DNA from: Eubacteriales bacterium | Lineage (GTDB): Bacteria > Bacillota > Clostridia > Peptostreptococcales > Anaerovoracaceae | NCBI GenBank assembly: GCA_028704515.1 | Contig: JAQWFH010000019.1 | Coordinates: 1 to 40,012 of the forward strand | DNA: 40,012 nucleotides | Reading direction: 5' to 3' | In this document: in pieces, positions 29,241 through 37,843 of the stretch | Position numbering within the stretch: the first letter of the stretch is position 1 | Layout: each line of letters starts with the position of its first letter | Position numbers and translations under genes: made by a program | Notes under the pieces: generated by a model | Database searches by the model: none | What the model saw: the letters and a program-made list of their open reading frames with translations, nothing else | What the model was told of the DNA's origin: nothing

Positions 29241-30067
29241 TGGCCCGGATTAGGACGATAAAACCAGAGTTTTTTAGGCATGAAGGACTACAGGATTTAG
29301 AGACCGCCAACACCGGAAAGCACCCGATGTTGGTTTTTGCCGGTCTATGGACTCTTTCTGATAAATCAGGGCGGTTTGAGTGGAAGCCACGGCAGATAAA
29401 ACTTGATGTTCTTCCATTTATTAATTTTGATATGGAAAAAACTTTAAAAATTTTGCAAGAAGCAGGGTTTATAGAAAAATACGAAAGTAATGGAAAATAT
29501 TACGGATTAATACCATCATTTACTGAACACCAGAGAATAACAGGGAAGGAATTACAAGCACCAGAAAGATACCCGGCACCACCAGAGAAACAAGAGGGAA
29601 GCACAAGGGAAACATCCGAGAAACAACCGGAATCACAGGAAAAGGAAAAGGAAAAGGAAAAGGAAAAGGAAAAGGAAAAGGAAAAGGAAAATAATAGCGC
29701 TGACGCTTCTGTTTTTCCTTTGTGGCTTCCAAAAAAAACATTTCAAGAATATTTATCATCCCGGAAAAAGAAATTAAAGAAAGAATCGTATGAGCGATTT
29801 TTTAAAAAGCTTGGAAAATTATCAGGGAACAATAAAGAGAAAGCGGAAGAAATACTTGATAGGTCAATCGTAAACGGATGGGAGGGAATATTTGAGTTAC
29901 CAAATAAAGAAAATAAATCACACTCACCACCAAGTACAGACCCATTTCAAGCGTGTTCAGAATGTGGAACGCGACGGATGAAAGATGACTTACATAATGG
30001 AATTTGCGTAATATGCGAAAATAAGAAGGTAAGACAATATGATAGAGAGAATTCCGCCTCACAATAA
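29240..30067 (+). CDS. phage replication initiator/replisome organiser
   Basis: A 275-aa protein. The N-terminal winged-helix part (ARIRTIKPEFFRHEGLQDLE, then GRFEWKPRQIKLDVLPF) is that of phage replisome organisers that recognise the origin. A Lys/Glu repeat linker (residues ~134-151) follows, encoded by a hexanucleotide repeat, then a helical domain (LPKKTFQEYLSSRKKKL) and a C-terminal zinc finger (CSECGTRR, CVICENKK). It overlaps the helicase gene by 29 nt and probably loads it. Confidence 0.8.
   Translation: MARIRTIKPEFFRHEGLQDLETANTGKHPMLVFAGLWTLSDKSGRFEWKPRQIKLDVLPFINFDMEKTLKILQEAGFIEKYESNGKYYGLIPSFTEHQRITGKELQAPERYPAPPEKQEGSTRETSEKQPESQEKEKEKEKEKEKEKEKENNSADASVFPLWLPKKTFQEYLSSRKKKLKKESYERFFKKLGKLSGNNKEKAEEILDRSIVNGWEGIFELPNKENKSHSPPSTDPFQACSECGTRRMKDDLHNGICVICENKKVRQYDRENSASQ
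29638..29691 (+). repeat. nine tandem copies of GGAAAA
   Basis: A perfect 54-bp hexanucleotide microsatellite inside the replication initiator gene. Each unit adds Glu-Lys and keeps the frame, so copy number can change without breaking the gene. Confidence 0.92.
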
Positions 30068-31382
30068 AGAAGCTGAAAGGGCTGTTTTGGGGTCAATGAT
30101 TCTTGATAATTCGATGATAGAAAAAATTGACGGTATAATTACACAAGATGATTTTTACCTTGAATCGAGCCGGAGAATATTTAATAGTATTTTGATCGCA
30201 AAAAAAACCGGAATCGCTGATATAATAACCGTGTGTAATATTTTACGTGATGCCGGCCAACTTGACCATGTTGGTGGGATGTTGTTTATATCAGATCTTG
30301 TTGATAACATCCCATCCGCTGCTAATATTGTTTATTATGCCAATATAGTTAAAGAAAATTCAATCAGGAGAAACTTATTAAATTCTGCGTATGAAATTAC
30401 AAACATGGCTTTTTCAACTCAAGAACCAATATCGGAAATTATAGAAAAATCCCAAAAAAACATCATGTCAATAAACCCCATAACTGGACGTAGTAATATT
30501 TTACCTGCGCGTGAATTAGTAAAGAAAACATTTCAAGAAATTGAATTTAGGAACAAAAAAGGCGGCATGATTGGAATATCAACGGGGTTAAGAGACCTTG
30601 ATGAGGCCACTGGTGGGCTACACAAAGGTGAATTGACGATCATAGCGGGAAGGCCAAGCATGGGTAAGTCGGCCCTAGCTGTAAATATAGCAGACACAGC
30701 GGGGCAACGCGGGGATTGCTCTTTGATTTGCTCAATAGAAATGCCAAACGAAACCATCATGGTGCGTATGTTTTCAAGGATGACCGAAATAGAATCACGG
30801 AATATCCGCCGTGGGTATATCGGTGATGTGGATTGGCCTAGATTGACGTATGCAGCGGGGAAATTAAGCGAAAGCAAGGTATATTTCGATGATTCTCCAG
30901 AAGTTACCCCTGCCGAATTAAGAAGAATTGCGCGGAAAGCAAAATCTGACTATGGGATAGAACTTCTTGTGCTTGATTATATGCAGCTTATGCAACCATC
31001 GACGAAAACAACGTCCAGAGAGCAAGAGGTAGCGGAAATAAGCAGAACACTCAAGGGGATAGCTAGGGAGTTGAATATAGCGGTGATCGGCGTTTCTCAA
31101 CTCAACCGCAATGTTGACCAGCGACCGAACAAAAGACCCATGTTAAGCGATTTGAGAGAATCGGGGGCTATTGAACAAGATGCCGATCTTATTCTTTTTG
31201 TTTACCGGGATGAAGTATATAACAAATCAGAAGACAACCCGGAAAAAGGAATTGCGGAAATTATTATTGGAAAACAGAGAAATGGTGACATACCAATAAT
31301 AAAAACAGTATTTCAGGCGAAATATCAACGATTTGTAGATATGCAACGTGAAGATGATAAACCTTGGAGAAAAAAAACATGA
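30039..31382 (+). CDS. dnaB: replicative DNA helicase, DnaB family
   Basis: A 447-aa complete DnaB. The N-terminal domain (PHNKEAERAVLGSMILD) is followed by the RecA-like core: Walker A GRPSMGKSAL near residue 206, IEMP (motif H1a), LLVLDYMQL (Walker B), VIGVSQLNR (H3) and SGAIEQDADLILFVYR (H4). It unwinds DNA 5'-3' as a hexamer. Coupled to the initiator and to the small gene after it. No DnaC-type loader is visible, so the initiator may load it. Confidence 0.95.
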   Translation: MIERIPPHNKEAERAVLGSMILDNSMIEKIDGIITQDDFYLESSRRIFNSILIAKKTGIADIITVCNILRDAGQLDHVGGMLFISDLVDNIPSAANIVYYANIVKENSIRRNLLNSAYEITNMAFSTQEPISEIIEKSQKNIMSINPITGRSNILPARELVKKTFQEIEFRNKKGGMIGISTGLRDLDEATGGLHKGELTIIAGRPSMGKSALAVNIADTAGQRGDCSLICSIEMPNETIMVRMFSRMTEIESRNIRRGYIGDVDWPRLTYAAGKLSESKVYFDDSPEVTPAELRRIARKAKSDYGIELLVLDYMQLMQPSTKTTSREQEVAEISRTLKGIARELNIAVIGVSQLNRNVDQRPNKRPMLSDLRESGAIEQDADLILFVYRDEVYNKSEDNPEKGIAEIIIGKQRNGDIPIIKTVFQAKYQRFVDMQREDDKPWRKKT

Positions 31383-31570
31383 ATAAATATAAATGCACAT
31401 TCAACCGTTCCGGGGAAGTGATTGTTATGGAAACAGAGGCTATGACGCACAACCAAGCAACGCTCAATTGTTTGGCGATCATGGCGAAGCGTTATGGAGT
31501 AAAAAAAGATTCTTTAATTCGGTATTTTAAACCTGAAAAGCTGAACAATTCAGTGGAGCTAATACAATGA
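31379..31570 (+). CDS. small hypothetical protein
   Basis: A 63-aa protein with a beta start (NKYKCTFNRSGEVIVME) and a helix; ATGA overlap with the helicase stop and GGAGA upstream. It may belong to the replication unit. Unknown function. Confidence 0.7.
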   Translation: MNKYKCTFNRSGEVIVMETEAMTHNQATLNCLAIMAKRYGVKKDSLIRYFKPEKLNNSVELIQ

Positions 31571-31692
31571 ACCGAATAATAGTAATAATATTACTAGCTG
31601 TATGTTTGATTTGGGGAGTAAGTCAAGATATAATTTACAATCCTAAGTTCTGGGAAAGTTGGGATTATTTGACAAATTTTATTGGAGGGTAA
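31567..31692 (+). CDS. 41-aa single-membrane-segment protein
   Basis: Starts NRIIVIILLAVCLIWGV, one membrane helix, then a short polar tail with two Trp. The ATG overlaps the previous stop (ATGA). Unknown function. Confidence 0.6.
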   Translation: MNRIIVIILLAVCLIWGVSQDIIYNPKFWESWDYLTNFIGG

Positions 31693-31695
31693 AAT

Positions 31696-31890
31696 ATGGA
31701 AATAGCAGCAGTGAGAGAAGCTATAAAAGAAGCAGAGAGGTTTATTCAAAAGGCCAAGAAAGTTAAACAAATGACATTTTCTAACGGTGAAAAATCAACA
31801 GTATATACAGAATATGGCTCAGAATCAGCAGCCTGTAAAAGAGCCAGTATGGATTTGACGAAGGCACTGGCGAAGATGAGGAAGAGCTAA
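31696..31890 (+). CDS. small helical protein
   Basis: A 64-aa protein (AAVREAIKEAERFIQKAKKV, then a Ser/Thr turn and a C-terminal helix). GGAGGG precedes the start. The pattern recurs in phage replication regions; function unknown. Confidence 0.65.
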   Translation: MEIAAVREAIKEAERFIQKAKKVKQMTFSNGEKSTVYTEYGSESAACKRASMDLTKALAKMRKS

Positions 31891-31922
31891 ACACAATAAA
31901 CGGATAATATAAAAGGGAATTT

Positions 31923-32105
31923 ATGCCTTTACCAGAAAAATCATACTATAGACCGGATGAAGTATATAAATACTTTGGTATCCCAAAGAGTACCTTTTAC
32001 AAGCGTATGCGGAATGGGAAAATTAAATATATTCTGGTGGGTGGAATAGATCGCAGGATTCCCCGTGAGGAAGTTGAGCGGATGAAAGTTGATCCGTTTG
32101 AATAA
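31923..32105 (+). CDS. excisionase/MerR-type small HTH protein
   Basis: A 60-aa protein with YYRPDEVYKYFGIPKSTFYK and RRIPREEVERM, the HTH_17/excisionase pattern with a beta hairpin after the HTH. In a phage without a visible integrase it may be a transcription or replication regulator. AAGGG precedes the ATG. Confidence 0.75.
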   Translation: MPLPEKSYYRPDEVYKYFGIPKSTFYKRMRNGKIKYILVGGIDRRIPREEVERMKVDPFE

Positions 32106-32133
32106 TGCTCCATTTCCTCATATTATTGCGCGT

Positions 32134-32805
32134 TTACAATATTTCCTTGTATCCATTTTTGTCTTTAACCACTGGTGCGCTGCATGGTGCTTTTGTGTCT
32201 TTATCCAACCAATGAGCCATTTTCTTAAATCCGTATTGCCGTTCAAGACTGGCCGGAGTGTTTTTGATTTTTGCTTCAATAATTTCACCGTTAAGCATTT
32301 TAACAGTTGTTTTCGGTCTTCCACCTTTCTTCCCATTTTCCCGGCTGGATGCGGCTTGTGCTGTTGTATTCCTGCTTCTGCCAATTTTACCTAATTCCAC
32401 GGCATGTTTATTTTTCTCCATCATAAATTCCTCCATTGTTTTGTTTCGTTTTTTTACATTACAGGAATGGCAAAGTGGTTGAAGGTTGTCTATTGACTGT
32501 CCACCGCCACGCGAAAGAGGTATAATATGATCTATTACCATTTTCCCAATTTTCCCACAAATAGCGCATGTATATTTGCATTCATCGAGCTTCTTTCCCC
32601 ATTCGACATAAGGGAAAAAACTTTCATACCTCGGATCGTAAAAATCAGTAATGTTATTTATTTTTCTGTATCTTATATGCTGCTTATCTCCCGCGTAACA
32701 ATCGGCGCATGAAGCAATCTTATTTCTAGATCCATCTTTATTCTTCACACCCGTGAAAATTGTTCGTGATTCTATTAATTTTCTTCCGCATTTGCAAATA
32801 GCCAT
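32134..32805 (-). CDS. HNH endonuclease, reversed between early and late genes
   Basis: A 223-aa protein. An N-terminal zinc-binding part (CKCGRKL, CADCYAGD) precedes the HNH core (CAICGKIGKMVIDHIIPLSRGG, LQPLCHSCN). A C-terminal segment with a KKGGRPKTTVKM motif and a helical end follows. GGAG precedes the ATG; a strong promoter lies at 32835..32863. It is probably a homing or moron-like nuclease. Confidence 0.85.
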   Translation of the reverse strand: MAICKCGRKLIESRTIFTGVKNKDGSRNKIASCADCYAGDKQHIRYRKINNITDFYDPRYESFFPYVEWGKKLDECKYTCAICGKIGKMVIDHIIPLSRGGGQSIDNLQPLCHSCNVKKRNKTMEEFMMEKNKHAVELGKIGRSRNTTAQAASSRENGKKGGRPKTTVKMLNGEIIEAKIKNTPASLERQYGFKKMAHWLDKDTKAPCSAPVVKDKNGYKEIL

Positions 32806-32834
32806 TTGGTAAACTCCATTGTTTATTTGATAGT

Positions 32835-32863
32835 AATATAATCCCGAGCGCTCAGGATGTCAA
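32835..32863 (-). promoter_or_regulatory. strong promoter of the HNH gene with spacer palindrome
   Basis: On the minus strand TTGACA (32863..32858), 17-nt spacer, TATATT (32840..32835). The spacer contains the perfect palindrome GAGCGCTC (32846..32853), a possible operator. Confidence 0.78.
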
Positions 32864-32891
32864 GAAATATTTTTAGTTATTTTTAAAAAAA

Positions 32892-32915
32892 TAGTCCATA
32901 TAGTCCATACAGTCC
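32892..32915. repeat. tandem TAGTCCATA repeats before terminase
   Basis: TAGTCCATA is repeated twice in tandem (32892..32900, 32901..32909) with a partial third CAGTCC (32910..32915). They lie about 40-60 nt before the terminase small-subunit start. A terminase or regulator binding site is possible. Confidence 0.6.
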
Positions 32916-32952
32916 GCGCAAGAAAATAAAAATCATGCCATAATGTAGCCAA

Positions 32953-33047
32953 ATGAAAAATAAACCTGAAAAAAAAAGACAGGAAAACAGAAGCGGGGGC
33001 GCAAGCCAGCCGTTTTTGATTACAAAAAGATAGAAAAAGCCGCCGCA
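32953..33047 (+). other. probable N-terminal extension of terminase small subunit across an A9 run
   Basis: An ATG at 32953 starts a frame (KNKPEKK) that reaches nine A residues at 32969..32977. After a -1 shift in that run the reading is KRGRKPAVFDYKKIEKAAA and joins the ORF at 33048 without a stop. This segment looks like the normal charged N-terminus of a terminase small subunit. The shift could be transcript slippage, ribosomal frameshifting or a one-base assembly error. Confidence 0.55.
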
Positions 33048-33356
33048 ATGGGGCTGACAAAAGATGATATCGCTCGTGTACTCGGTTATGAGAAGACAAG
33101 TTTTTATAAGGCAAAGGCCAAAGATGACGAGATCGAAGCGGCAATTCGGCGAGGGCGATCAAAGTTTAAGGTCATTGTTTCCCAAAGTCTCGTCAACCAG
33201 ATGAAAGCCGGTAATGTCACAGCGGCAATCTGGTTGGATAAGACTAGGTGCGGATCGAGGGAAGATGGGGTGCCGGATGATGACAAGTTAAATGCACAGC
33301 CGGTGCAAGTGGTGATAAAGGTCGAAGATGCTTCAAATCGAAGTGACAGCGAATAG
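33048..33356 (+). CDS. terS: terminase small subunit
   Basis: A 102-aa ORF, probably longer in reality (see 32953..33047). It has a helix-turn-helix (TKDDIARVLGYEKTSFYKAK) as in phage terminase small subunits that recognise packaging sites, then a helical oligomerisation part (VNQMKAGNVTAAIWLDKTRCG). No ribosome-binding site precedes the ATG at 33048, which supports an upstream start. It overlaps the large subunit gene by 29 nt. Confidence 0.75.
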   Translation: MGLTKDDIARVLGYEKTSFYKAKAKDDEIEAAIRRGRSKFKVIVSQSLVNQMKAGNVTAAIWLDKTRCGSREDGVPDDDKLNAQPVQVVIKVEDASNRSDSE

Positions 33357-34602
33357 ACCACAGGGGCATTTTTTAGCGATGCCCAACAAGTTTCGGGCAT
33401 TTGTAGCGGGTTACGGGAGCGGGAAGACATATGTTGGCAGCATGGCAATGTGTTCGCATTACTGGCAGCATCCGGGGGTTAATCAAGGTTATTTTGGCGT
33501 AACCTACCCGCAAATAAGAGACGTTTTTTATCCGACAATTGACGAAGTGGCTTTTAGTTTTCATTTGGACACAAAGATAAACCAGGGGAATAAAGAAGTG
33601 CATTTCTACTCAGGAAGACAGTACAGAGGAACAACGATATGCCGCTCAATGGATTCTCCCGGCACAATCATTGGATTTAAAATTGGTCATGCCCTTGTTG
33701 ACGAGCTTGACACATTGCCGATAGATAAAGCACAAATGGCATGGCGTAAGATCATTGCCCGTATGCGCTACAATACCCCCGGCCTGAAGAACGGAATTGA
33801 TGTAACGACCACACCTGAAGGATTCCGCTTCACTCACAAGATGTTTGTGCAAATGGTACAGGAAAATCCTGAACTTGCAAACAATTATGGTCTTATTCAG
33901 GCCAGCACAAGAGATAATGAAAAAAATCTGCCAGCCGATTACATTGACTCTCTTATTCAGACATACCCGAAAGAACTGGTGGACGCCTACATAGATGGGC
34001 TTTTTGTAAACTTAACGTCAGGGACTGTTTACAGATCATATGACCGCGTCCGCTGCAACTCCAATGAGACAATTCAGGAGAAAGAACCGCTGTTTATTTC
34101 TTGCGATTTTAATGTGCAAAAAATGTGTGCTGTTATTTATGTGCAACACCCCGATGGTTATCATGCCGTTGCAGAATTAAAAGACATATTTGATACACCT
34201 GATATGGTAAAGGCTATCAACGAAAAGTGGCGGGATGCCGGGCATAGAATAATAATTTATCCTGATGCCAGTGGTGGAAGTCGAAAAACAGTAGATGCGT
34301 CAAAGTCAGACATAGCCCTCTTGCAACAAGCTGGCTATGCGGTGCGGTCACATGCGGCAAACCCGGCCATTAAAGATCGTGTCCTTGCCGCGAATAAGGC
34401 ATTCGAAACGGGCAAGGTAAAGATAAATGCCAAATCCTGCCCAACCGTTGCCCGGTGCTTAGAACAACAATCGTATGACCATAATGGCCTCCCTGATAAA
34501 TCGTCTGGTTTCGACCATATGAACGATGCGGCAACCTACATGATTGCATATGAAATGCCAATCATAAAGCCTATGTCAAGAATTAGATTAGCTGGCATGT
34601 AA
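33328..34602 (+). CDS. terL: terminase large subunit
   Basis: A 424-aa packaging ATPase-nuclease. Walker A AGYGSGKT (residues 27-34), Walker B ALVDE (122-126), and the C-terminal RNase H-like nuclease acidic residues in ISCDFNV, IYPDASG and FDHMNDAATY. It binds the portal and cuts the concatemer. The nucleotide sequence is ordinary for this phage. An HNH gene follows it. Confidence 0.93.
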   Translation: MLQIEVTANRPQGHFLAMPNKFRAFVAGYGSGKTYVGSMAMCSHYWQHPGVNQGYFGVTYPQIRDVFYPTIDEVAFSFHLDTKINQGNKEVHFYSGRQYRGTTICRSMDSPGTIIGFKIGHALVDELDTLPIDKAQMAWRKIIARMRYNTPGLKNGIDVTTTPEGFRFTHKMFVQMVQENPELANNYGLIQASTRDNEKNLPADYIDSLIQTYPKELVDAYIDGLFVNLTSGTVYRSYDRVRCNSNETIQEKEPLFISCDFNVQKMCAVIYVQHPDGYHAVAELKDIFDTPDMVKAINEKWRDAGHRIIIYPDASGGSRKTVDASKSDIALLQQAGYAVRSHAANPAIKDRVLAANKAFETGKVKINAKSCPTVARCLEQQSYDHNGLPDKSSGFDHMNDAATYMIAYEMPIIKPMSRIRLAGM

Positions 34603-34655
34603 AGTGAAATAAATATATAATTTTATTGAATTATTTATTGTTTTGTGGTAGTAAA

Positions 34656-35297
34656 ATGAGCATGAAAAACATAGATAAAACGTGCGAAAAATGCGGCTCT
34701 ACCGACTTTATGAATGATGGCAGATGTAGGCCATGTAGACAAGCATATATGATTAAATTTCGTGCAGAAAATGCCGGGAAGATTAAAGAGCAAAAAAATA
34801 AATGGAATACTTTAAATGCTGAAAAGATAAAAGTTCAAAACTCTGAACGTTGCAAAAAATGGAGAGAGTTAAATCCAGAAAAAACAAAGCTTCATGCTGA
34901 TGAATGGGCGAAGGAAAATCCTGAAAAAGTAAAGGCCATTAAAAAGAGATGGCTCGAAGCGAACAGAGAAAAGCATTACGCAACCTGTTCAAGGTGGGCA
35001 AAGAACAATCGACCGGCACGGCGCGTTCAATGGCAGAATTATAAAGCCAGAAAACTTGCAAATGGTGGAACATTTACAAAACAAGATGTTGCCCAGCTAA
35101 TGAAACAACAAAAGGGAAAATGCGTGGTGTGTAAATGCGATATTTTAGAATTGTATCATATAGACCATATCATGCCCTTATCGCTCGGTGGCTCAAATGG
35201 GCCTGCGAATATACAACTTTTATGCCCTACTTGCAATTTAATGAAATGGAATAAACACCCCATAGATTTCATGCAGTCGAGAGGCTTTTTATTATAA
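34656..35297 (+). CDS. HNH homing endonuclease between terL and portal
   Basis: A 213-aa protein. A zinc finger starts it (CEKCGSTDF, CRPCRQAY), then about five degenerate W-x4-N-x-EK repeats of ~15 residues (WRELNPEKTK, WAKENPEKVK, WLEANREKHY), then the HNH core (CVVCKCDILELYHIDHIMPL, LLCPTCN). The ATG at 34656 is weakly supported. It is AT-richer than terL and portal and abuts the portal start (TAATG), a typical late insertion. Confidence 0.85.
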   Translation: MSMKNIDKTCEKCGSTDFMNDGRCRPCRQAYMIKFRAENAGKIKEQKNKWNTLNAEKIKVQNSERCKKWRELNPEKTKLHADEWAKENPEKVKAIKKRWLEANREKHYATCSRWAKNNRPARRVQWQNYKARKLANGGTFTKQDVAQLMKQQKGKCVVCKCDILELYHIDHIMPLSLGGSNGPANIQLLCPTCNLMKWNKHPIDFMQSRGFLL

Positions 35298-36751
35298 TGG
35301 CAACTGTAAACAAAACTCATCCTGATTATGATTCAATGGCCGACACCTGGAAGTCATGCCGCGATTGTGTAGTTGGGCAAAGGGCAGTTCATGCCGCCGG
35401 AACCCGCTATCTGCCGCAGCTTACAGATCAAACTGATGCAGATTATAAGGCTTACGTTACACGGACTCTTTTCTACAATGCCACATGGCGCACGATTTCC
35501 TCTTTGTCCGGTATGCTTTTCCGCAAAGAGCCGGTCATTGAGGTATCCGATTCAATCAAACCAATGCTTGAAGATGTCACCATGTCCGGCAAGTCTTTTT
35601 ATGTGCTGGCCAAAGAATCATCCGTTGAAGTTTTGACCTCTGGCCGTATGGGAATACTTGTTGATTACCCGCAGGAATCAGTGGAAGGCAAGACCGTTGC
35701 TGAAGTTCAGGCAATGGGAATGCGGCCTTCTATGCAGTTATATCCGGCAGAATCAATAATTAATTGGAAGACTTCAAGAATAGGTAATTCAACCGTTCTT
35801 TCGATGCTGGTATTAACGGAAAGCGTAGCACTGGAAGGCGATAGCGAGTTTGAACATAATTCCGAAATCCGTTACCGGGTTCTTGATCTCGCGCCCCGCG
35901 CCACGTTGGACGGAGGTCTTGGCGGTACTATATCAATGGCCTACCGCGTCCGGGTTTTCCGCGTTAATAACAAAGACGAAGACGAACAGATCGGGCCTGA
36001 AATATTCCCGGTGATGAACAATAAACCGCTTAATTTTATCCCGTTCTTTTTTCTGGGTGTTGATTCAACAACCCCGGAACTGGATGAACCGCCATTAATC
36101 GACCTTGTAGATGCTAACCTTGCCCACTATCGACTTGATGCCGACCATAAGCACGGACTGCATTTCACTGGATTACCAACGCCGGTTGTCAGTGGCTACA
36201 CAAAAGAAAACGACAATGAAAAGCTCTATGTTGGTTCCTCTTCCGCATGGGTGTTTCCGAATCCAGAAGCGAGGGCATCATACTTGGAATATACCGGCCA
36301 AGGTTTAGCGGCCATCGCCTCCGAAAAAGAAAAGCTGGAACAATACATGGCGGTTTTAGGTGCTCGTTTGTTGGCCTCCGAGAAAAAGGACACGGAAACA
36401 GCGCAAACCGCTCAAATTCATAGAGCGGGTGAAAGCTCTATCTTATCGTCAATCGCTATTACCATAAACAAGGGATTGACTCAGGCGTTGCAGGTGTTTT
36501 CGGCATGGGCGGGAGTTGAGGACAAAGAAGCCAAAGTTGAATTGAATCAAGAGTTCTTGCCTCCGGGAATCACACCGCAAGAGCTTACGGCTTTATTGCA
36601 GGGCTGGCAGATGGGTGCGCCGGGGCTCAGTGACCAAGGTTTATTTGATATTTTGCAAAAGCGTGAAGTTGTAGCCCCGGATGTGACACTGGAAGATGAG
36701 CAAGAACGGATAAGCAGTAAGCCGATACCGAAACCGGGAGTTAATGAATGA
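35297..36751 (+). CDS. portal protein (DUF4055)
   Basis: A 484-aa protein with the DUF4055 beginning (HPDYDSMADTWKSCRDCVVG, then GTRYLPQLTDQTDADYKAYV and SGMLFRKEP). It forms the dodecameric ring for DNA packaging and tail joining. It ends in a helical C-terminal region (GLTQALQVFSAWAG) and a short tail. Its stop overlaps the next start by ATGA. Confidence 0.88.
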   Translation: MATVNKTHPDYDSMADTWKSCRDCVVGQRAVHAAGTRYLPQLTDQTDADYKAYVTRTLFYNATWRTISSLSGMLFRKEPVIEVSDSIKPMLEDVTMSGKSFYVLAKESSVEVLTSGRMGILVDYPQESVEGKTVAEVQAMGMRPSMQLYPAESIINWKTSRIGNSTVLSMLVLTESVALEGDSEFEHNSEIRYRVLDLAPRATLDGGLGGTISMAYRVRVFRVNNKDEDEQIGPEIFPVMNNKPLNFIPFFFLGVDSTTPELDEPPLIDLVDANLAHYRLDADHKHGLHFTGLPTPVVSGYTKENDNEKLYVGSSSAWVFPNPEARASYLEYTGQGLAAIASEKEKLEQYMAVLGARLLASEKKDTETAQTAQIHRAGESSILSSIAITINKGLTQALQVFSAWAGVEDKEAKVELNQEFLPPGITPQELTALLQGWQMGAPGLSDQGLFDILQKREVVAPDVTLEDEQERISSKPIPKPGVNE

Positions 36752-37782
36752 AAAATTCCGACCTTCAAATCGCCGACCAGATCATTTCAAACCAGATAAA
36801 CCTGGAGCGGTTTACTGCTGGCGAAAAGAAGCGTGTTATTGAAATTCTCTTCCAGATGCAAAAAGAGTTGAAGGTCAAGTTAAGCGGCGATCTTACTGAT
36901 TATGGCAAGGCACGAGTGACTAAGCTTTTAAAGGAATGCACGGCGGTCATCAACGAATACTATTCCGGCATTCAACAAGAGCTTGATTTAACCGGGCTGG
37001 CAAAACAACAGGCGGAAGTGACCCAACGTGCCATTGCCTCAATAGGGCTGGATGTTTCCCTACCTTCTGCTTCCGTTTTAAAAGCAATGGTTTCAGATAC
37101 TCTTCTACAGGGTGCTCCGTTGGCCGATTGGTGGGCAAAACAGGCGGATGATACCGCTTTTAAATTTGCCGCTCAGGTGCGTCAAGGCGTTGCTCAGAGC
37201 GAAACAATGCAAGAGATAATCACTCGTATAGCTGGGAGTAAAAAACACGGCACAACGGGAATTATGGAAGTTTCCCGGCGCAATGCTTCGGCGCTTGTAC
37301 ACGACTCCATTATGAAGATAAGCGGTGATGCGAACATGGCAGTATATCAAGATAATATAGACATCATGAAGGGTTATAGATGGCTATCAACCCTTGATTC
37401 TATCACCTGTATCAAATGTGTTGCCCGTAGTGGTCTGCAATGGGATTTAAAGTTAAATCCTATCGGTCATTCAATCCCATTTGTGCGACAGGGAGACCTA
37501 CATACAAATTGCCGTTGCCCTATTGTACCGATTTTAAAAAGCTACCGTGAACTAGGCATCAACATTGACGAAATGAAGCCGGGAACGAGGTCAAGTGATT
37601 TAGGCCAGGTTCCCGCTGATATGTCCTTTGATGCCTTTCTGAAGAGGCACGATGCTAATTATGTTGATGAACTTCTCGGCAAAGGTAAGGCCCAACTTTG
37701 GCGGGATGGAAAAATAACCCTGAGTCAGTTAATTTCACAGGAAGGCAGACCGTTGACGTTAAATGAATTGAAGGCAGCGTAA
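36748..37782 (+). CDS. minor head protein, MuF/SPP1 gp7-like
   Basis: A 344-aa protein. The C-terminal half has the Mu F-like signature STLDSITCIKCVARSG...RQGDLHTNCRCPIVP with four Cys that may bind zinc. The N-terminal half is helical. It enters the capsid with the portal and may be ejected with DNA. Confidence 0.85.
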   Translation: MKNSDLQIADQIISNQINLERFTAGEKKRVIEILFQMQKELKVKLSGDLTDYGKARVTKLLKECTAVINEYYSGIQQELDLTGLAKQQAEVTQRAIASIGLDVSLPSASVLKAMVSDTLLQGAPLADWWAKQADDTAFKFAAQVRQGVAQSETMQEIITRIAGSKKHGTTGIMEVSRRNASALVHDSIMKISGDANMAVYQDNIDIMKGYRWLSTLDSITCIKCVARSGLQWDLKLNPIGHSIPFVRQGDLHTNCRCPIVPILKSYRELGINIDEMKPGTRSSDLGQVPADMSFDAFLKRHDANYVDELLGKGKAQLWRDGKITLSQLISQEGRPLTLNELKAA

Positions 37783-37785
37783 TAG

Positions 37786-37802
37786 CCCGGTCAGAGGCCG
37801 GG
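37786..37802 (+). other. short hairpin before scaffold gene
   Basis: CCCGG and CCGGG with a 7-nt loop in the 61-nt gap after the minor head gene. Modest strength, no T-run. Confidence 0.35.
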
Positions 37803-37843
37803 GAAATGGGCAGACCCTAAACTATTCCTAGAGGAAATAACAC

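Noticed and set aside
34603..34655. Possible promoter TTGAAT-17-TAGTAA before the HNH gene
   Set aside because: The -10 match is poor and the stretch is simply AT-rich, so it was not listed.
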